Positions 61,094 to 64,000 of a DNA stretch of 64,000 bases are shown one piece after another. The position numbers and the translations under genes are program-made. The notes below the pieces were generated by a model. It ran no database searches, was not told where the DNA came from, and saw only the letters and a program-made list of their open reading frames with translations. Where the stretch lies: contig NZ_JAMKQJ010000001.1 in assembly GCF_024643205.1 (NCBI RefSeq), positions 620,001 to 684,000 on the forward strand. The letters run 5' to 3'. The number at the start of each line of letters is the position of its first letter. Position 1 is the first letter of the stretch. The DNA comes from Parapedobacter tibetensis. Its GTDB lineage: Bacteria; Bacteroidota; Bacteroidia; Sphingobacteriales; Sphingobacteriaceae.

Positions 61094-62041
61094 ATGGAAG
61101 AACAAATCATCATTATTGGTTCGAACGGTCAAATCGGAACCGAATTGGCCATCGCATTACGGGCAAAATTCGGGCAACATCGGGTGGTTACCTCCGATAT
61201 ACGGGAACCCCAGATGCCGGATACAAGTGGCCCTTTTGAAACCATTGATGTGTTAGATAGGAAAGCCTTGCATGTGCTTTTCACCAAATACCGGCCCACG
61301 CAGGTATACCTCTTGGCCGCCATGCTTTCGGCTACCGGCGAGAAATATCCTCGTCAAGCATGGGATCTCAATATCAATGGCCTGCTGAATGTGTTGGACC
61401 TATCACTCAAATATGGCGTCAACAAGGTTTTCTGGCCGAGTTCCATCGCCGTCTTTGGACCCCATTCGCCCAAGGCGAATACACCTCAGTATAGTGTCAT
61501 GGATCCCAATACCGTCTATGGCATCAGTAAATTGGCCGGTGAACGCATCTGTGAATACTACCATAGTCGTTATGGGTTGGATGTGCGCAGTATCCGGTAT
61601 CCGGGCATCATCAGTTGGAAAGCGGCTCCCGGTGGCGGCACCACCGATTATGCTGTCCATATTTTCCATGAGGCCTTGAAAAACAATACATATACTTGCT
61701 TCCTATCCGCTAATACGGCTTTGCCCATGCTTTATATGGACGACGCCATCCGTGGTACACTCGCATTAATGGATGCCCCAACAGATGCCGTAAACATCCG
61801 TTCAAGCTATAACCTTACCGGCGTGAGCTTTACACCGGCCATGCTGGCCAATGAAATCAGCAAAGTGGTGCCGGAGTTTACCATAACTTACGTAGAAAAC
61901 GACCCCCGCCAGGCCATTGCAGACACTTGGCCCAATAGCATTGATGACACCGAGGCCCAACAAGATTGGGGCTGGAAACCTCAATTCGACTTGACCAGCA
62001 TCACAGAAGATATGCTAACAAACCTTAAAAATAATAGATAG
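61094..62041 (+). CDS. NAD-dependent epimerase/dehydratase (SDR-type threonine dehydrogenase-like)
   Basis: Extended short-chain dehydrogenase of about 315 residues. Rossmann motif IIIGSNGQIGTELAIAL (about 6-22), catalytic YGISK (Tyr/Lys, about 142), and the upstream SSIAVFGP. The sequence resembles the SDR-type L-threonine 3-dehydrogenase group (PGIISWKAAPGGGTTDYAVHIFHEAL). Start MEEQIIIIGS at 61094. The next gene, yebC, begins directly after its stop. Confidence 0.87.
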   Translation: MEEQIIIIGSNGQIGTELAIALRAKFGQHRVVTSDIREPQMPDTSGPFETIDVLDRKALHVLFTKYRPTQVYLLAAMLSATGEKYPRQAWDLNINGLLNVLDLSLKYGVNKVFWPSSIAVFGPHSPKANTPQYSVMDPNTVYGISKLAGERICEYYHSRYGLDVRSIRYPGIISWKAAPGGGTTDYAVHIFHEALKNNTYTCFLSANTALPMLYMDDAIRGTLALMDAPTDAVNIRSSYNLTGVSFTPAMLANEISKVVPEFTITYVENDPRQAIADTWPNSIDDTEAQQDWGWKPQFDLTSITEDMLTNLKNNR

Positions 62042-62767
62042 ATGGGAAGAGCATTCGAATTCAGAAAAGAACGCAAATTCAAGCGATGGGCAAAAATGGC
62101 AGTGCAATTCACCCGCTTGGGCAAGGAAATTGCCATCGCAGTAAAGGAGGGTGGGCCAAATCCCGAGGCCAACTCACGTCTACGTACGGCCATCCAAAAT
62201 GCGAAGGCCGTGAACATGCCGAAGGACCGTATTGAGGCCGCTATCAAACGGGCGTCAGACAAAGATGCCAAAGGTTATGAAGAGCATGTATATGAAGGAT
62301 ATGGCCCACATGGGGTACCCATTCTTATCGAAACCGCCACGGATAACACCAACCGTACGGTAGCCAATATCCGCAGCTACTTCAGCAAGTCCGGCGGCAC
62401 ATTGGGCAAAACAGGTTCACTCGACTTCATTTTCCAACGTAAGTCTATTTTCCGATTTACAGTGGTCGATGACATGGATTTAGAAGAGCTAGAACTGGAA
62501 TTGATAGATGGTGGATTGGAAGAGCTTTACCTGGAAGCCGATGAAGAAGGGAATGAGGTGGCAGTGGCCCAAACCTCATTTGAAGATTTTGGCAACATGC
62601 AACGCCTGCTCGAAGAAATGGGCATTGAAGTGAAAAGTGCCAAATTGGAACGTATCGCGCTATCAAACACCGAAGTAGGAGAAGACGATGCCGTTGAAGT
62701 GCTCAAGCTCATCGATAAAATCGAAGAGGATGATGATGTGCAAGCGGTATATCACAACATGGCATAA
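62042..62767 (+). CDS. yebC: YebC/PmpR-family regulator or translation factor
   Basis: 241-residue protein with the family blocks MGRAFEFRKERKFKRWAKM, TRLGKEIAIAVKEGGPNPEANSRLRTAIQNAKAVNMPKDRIEAAIKRA, YEGYGPHGVPILIETATDNTNRTVANIRSYFSKSGGTLG and an acidic C-terminus ending in EEDDDVQAVYHNMA. Some members bind DNA; others have been tied to relief of ribosome stalling. The next gene overlaps its stop (TAATG). Confidence 0.95.
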   Translation: MGRAFEFRKERKFKRWAKMAVQFTRLGKEIAIAVKEGGPNPEANSRLRTAIQNAKAVNMPKDRIEAAIKRASDKDAKGYEEHVYEGYGPHGVPILIETATDNTNRTVANIRSYFSKSGGTLGKTGSLDFIFQRKSIFRFTVVDDMDLEELELELIDGGLEELYLEADEEGNEVAVAQTSFEDFGNMQRLLEEMGIEVKSAKLERIALSNTEVGEDDAVEVLKLIDKIEEDDDVQAVYHNMA

Positions 62768-63348
62768 TGACTTTTGAGGAGTTCTTCATTAAAAAGAAAA
62801 TCGATTTGGTGCAGTTGCAACGCGCCAACCCCGATTTGTATGCAGAATTCTACGACCATTATATCCAAATGGGTGAAAAGAGTTTCGACCATACGAAGAA
62901 GTACTGGTTCAATCGACTCCGCAAGGAGTACCTGCTGGAAGAACGGGAACCCATAAACGCCAAGTCAACGGCGATACCTAGTCCGTCTGCCAAAGAACCG
63001 CCACCTTCAACTATCGCTGCCAAACCCGCTGGCTTCAAACCGCGGTTTAAACCGATGGCAGCGAAATCTTCTGAAACATCGGTTCCCGAACAAACCGAGC
63101 ATAAAGCTCCAGAAGAAGAAACGGCAAAAAAAGCGACAGCACCACAAGGTTTTAAACCCCGGTTCAAAGCTGGGATGACACCCACTTCCAAATCACCAGC
63201 AGAAAAACTACCTCCTGAGGTAACGGAAAATAAAGACACTCAGGATGAAGGCACCGAAACAACTGCGCCAGCCTCAAAGCCCCAGGGCTTCAAGCCGCGT
63301 TTCAAACCCGGTACCTCGGGTATAAAAAAAGACAGACCCGAGGATTAA
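62767..63348 (+). CDS. Hypothetical protein with three GFKPRFK repeats
   Basis: 193 residues, overlapping the yebC stop by one base. A conserved-looking N-terminal segment (about residues 1-58: FFIKKKIDLVQLQRANPDLYAEF ... KSFDHTKKYWFNRLRKEYLLEE) is followed by a disordered Pro/Glu/Thr-rich tail. The tail holds the basic motif GFKPRFK three times (DNA 63031-63051, 63148-63168, 63286-63306). The three copies use different codons, so the motif is kept at protein level. The basic motifs suggest nucleic-acid or ribosome binding. The function is unknown. Confidence 0.75.
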   Translation: MTFEEFFIKKKIDLVQLQRANPDLYAEFYDHYIQMGEKSFDHTKKYWFNRLRKEYLLEEREPINAKSTAIPSPSAKEPPPSTIAAKPAGFKPRFKPMAAKSSETSVPEQTEHKAPEEETAKKATAPQGFKPRFKAGMTPTSKSPAEKLPPEVTENKDTQDEGTETTAPASKPQGFKPRFKPGTSGIKKDRPED

Positions 63349-63376
63349 TGACTGACAAATAGCATCTTGGAAAAAG

Positions 63377-64000
63377 TTATTTAAACACCCGATCTTCTTT
63401 CTCAAACTCCCTACGGATACCGGCCATGATGTCTTTTTTGCTGATGGCACCGTTTTGCCTGGCAAATACTTTCAATGCTGCGAAATGGACCACCTGCACA
63501 ATTGCCGATCCATTCAATTCATATTTTTCAGCAATTTCCTTGATATGCACGTCCTTATCTAAATTGGCCTTGGCAGGTAGGATAGTTTCCCATAGCTTAA
63601 GACGCTCGGCGACTGTGGGCATCGGGAAATGAATAATGGCATTGAACCGCCTGACGAACGCTTTATCGATGTTGTTTTTAAAATTGGAAGCCAAAATGAC
63701 CAATCCAGGGAAGTCTTCTACGCGTTGCAGCAGGTATGATACTTCCTGATTGGCATACTTATCATGTGCACTCTGTACATTGGAGCGTTTGCCAAATAAC
63801 GCGTCAGCCTCGTCAAAAAACAGTATCCAATCGCGATTTTCTGCCCGCTGGAATATCTTTTCAAGATTTTTCTCTGTTTCGCCAATGTATTTGGATACCA
63901 CCTGCGACAAATCGATGCGGAATACCTCACGATCAAATTCTTTACCAAGCAATGTGGCAGTCAGCGTCTTCCCCGTACCAGAAGGCCCATAAAACAAAGC
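63377..64000 (-). CDS. AAA+ ATPase, 5' end beyond the window (contractile-injection-system-associated type)
   Basis: The C-terminal about 207 residues are visible; the N-terminus lies past the right edge. Motifs: Walker A YGPSGTGKTLTATLLGKEF, the block VYRIDLS-like VFRIDLSQVVSKYIGETEKNLEKIF, Walker B WILFFDEADALFGKRSNVQ, sensor 1 VILASNFKNNIDKAFVRRFNAIIHFPMP. This block style is that of the ATPase commonly encoded at the end of Bacteroidota phage-tail-like/extracellular contractile injection clusters. No other such gene is in the window. Cluster membership is inference. Confidence 0.8.
   Translation of the reverse strand, partial: ALFYGPSGTGKTLTATLLGKEFDREVFRIDLSQVVSKYIGETEKNLEKIFQRAENRDWILFFDEADALFGKRSNVQSAHDKYANQEVSYLLQRVEDFPGLVILASNFKNNIDKAFVRRFNAIIHFPMPTVAERLKLWETILPAKANLDKDVHIKEIAEKYELNGSAIVQVVHFAALKVFARQNGAISKKDIMAGIRREFEKEDRVFK

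Noticed and set aside
1..64000. CRISPR array, prophage, integron or insertion sequence
   Set aside because: No spaced repeats with unique spacers, no integrase or transposase frame, and no target-site duplications were seen.

Overview
The window comes from a member of the Bacteroidota, most likely a sphingobacterium of the Sphingobacteriaceae type. The evidence is a complete gldKLMN locus (type IX secretion/gliding), an outer-membrane beta-barrel receptor of the TonB-dependent type, DUF1080 lipoproteins, DUF4271, DUF5684 and DUF6728 family proteins, and repeated Bacteroidota promoter boxes (TTTG or TTG, about 19-22 bases, TAnnTTTG). Shine-Dalgarno sequences are almost absent. No rRNA, tRNA, CRISPR array, integrase or transposase was recognised, so most of the window is ordinary chromosomal housekeeping DNA.

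Layout. 0-4.4 kb: remnant of a sensor/propeller gene, lipA, a bestrophin-like channel, an MFS transporter and ogt. 4.4-10.7 kb: a two-gene AddAB-type helicase-nuclease. 10.7-11.7 kb: a quinone-oxidoreductase-like protein. 11.7-19.1 kb: a complete thiamin operon on the minus strand (thiS-thiC-tenI-thiD-thiE-thiG-thiH-thiF), preceded by a promoter and a TPP riboswitch. 19.2-24.6 kb: Mrp ATPase, an AsmA-like/GT51 transglycosylase, hpt, a CBS protein, and the DNA-alkylation pair tag and atl. 24.9-29.3 kb: a DUF1080 protein plus Gfo/Idh oxidoreductase, DUF4271 and hemD. 29.7-34.5 kb: gldKLMN. 34.6-43 kb: a JmjC-like cupin, a split YeeE/YedE sulfur transporter, DUF6728, RidA, an EamA exporter, recG, a small lipoprotein, hflX and lipB. 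43-52 kb: S41 protease, MBL hydrolase, sdaA, DUF5684, DUF2752, a GHL10-type glycosidase, a GH3 enzyme and a TetR regulator. 52.3-58.7 kb: the outer-membrane receptor, pncA, a second DUF1080 lipoprotein, an LA_2272-like repeat protein and asd. 58.9-64 kb: a lamin-tail surface protein, an assembly join with an N, an epimerase, yebC, a GFKPRFK-repeat protein, and an AAA+ ATPase cut by the window end.

How the genes work together. lipA and lipB form the endogenous lipoylation route. The thi operon covers both branches of thiamin synthesis and their coupling, and one TPP aptamer reads the end product. ogt, tag, atl, addAB and recG give a DNA-repair theme. The TetR gene carries a palindrome (TTATG-N8-CATAA) at its own promoter, and a palindrome of the same architecture lies in front of the neighbouring GH3 gene, suggesting a small two-target regulon. 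The terminal AAA+ ATPase resembles those found with extracellular contractile injection systems, whose other genes would lie beyond the right edge.

The least explained signals are 7-base-phased tandem repeats at several intergenic junctions (two in the thi operon, two before lipB), a terminator-like hairpin overlapping the start of the DUF2752 gene, a 10-base self-complement between the 5' end of the thi mRNA and the thiS leader, and a perfect AAGGAGGT before gldN in a lineage that rarely uses such sites.
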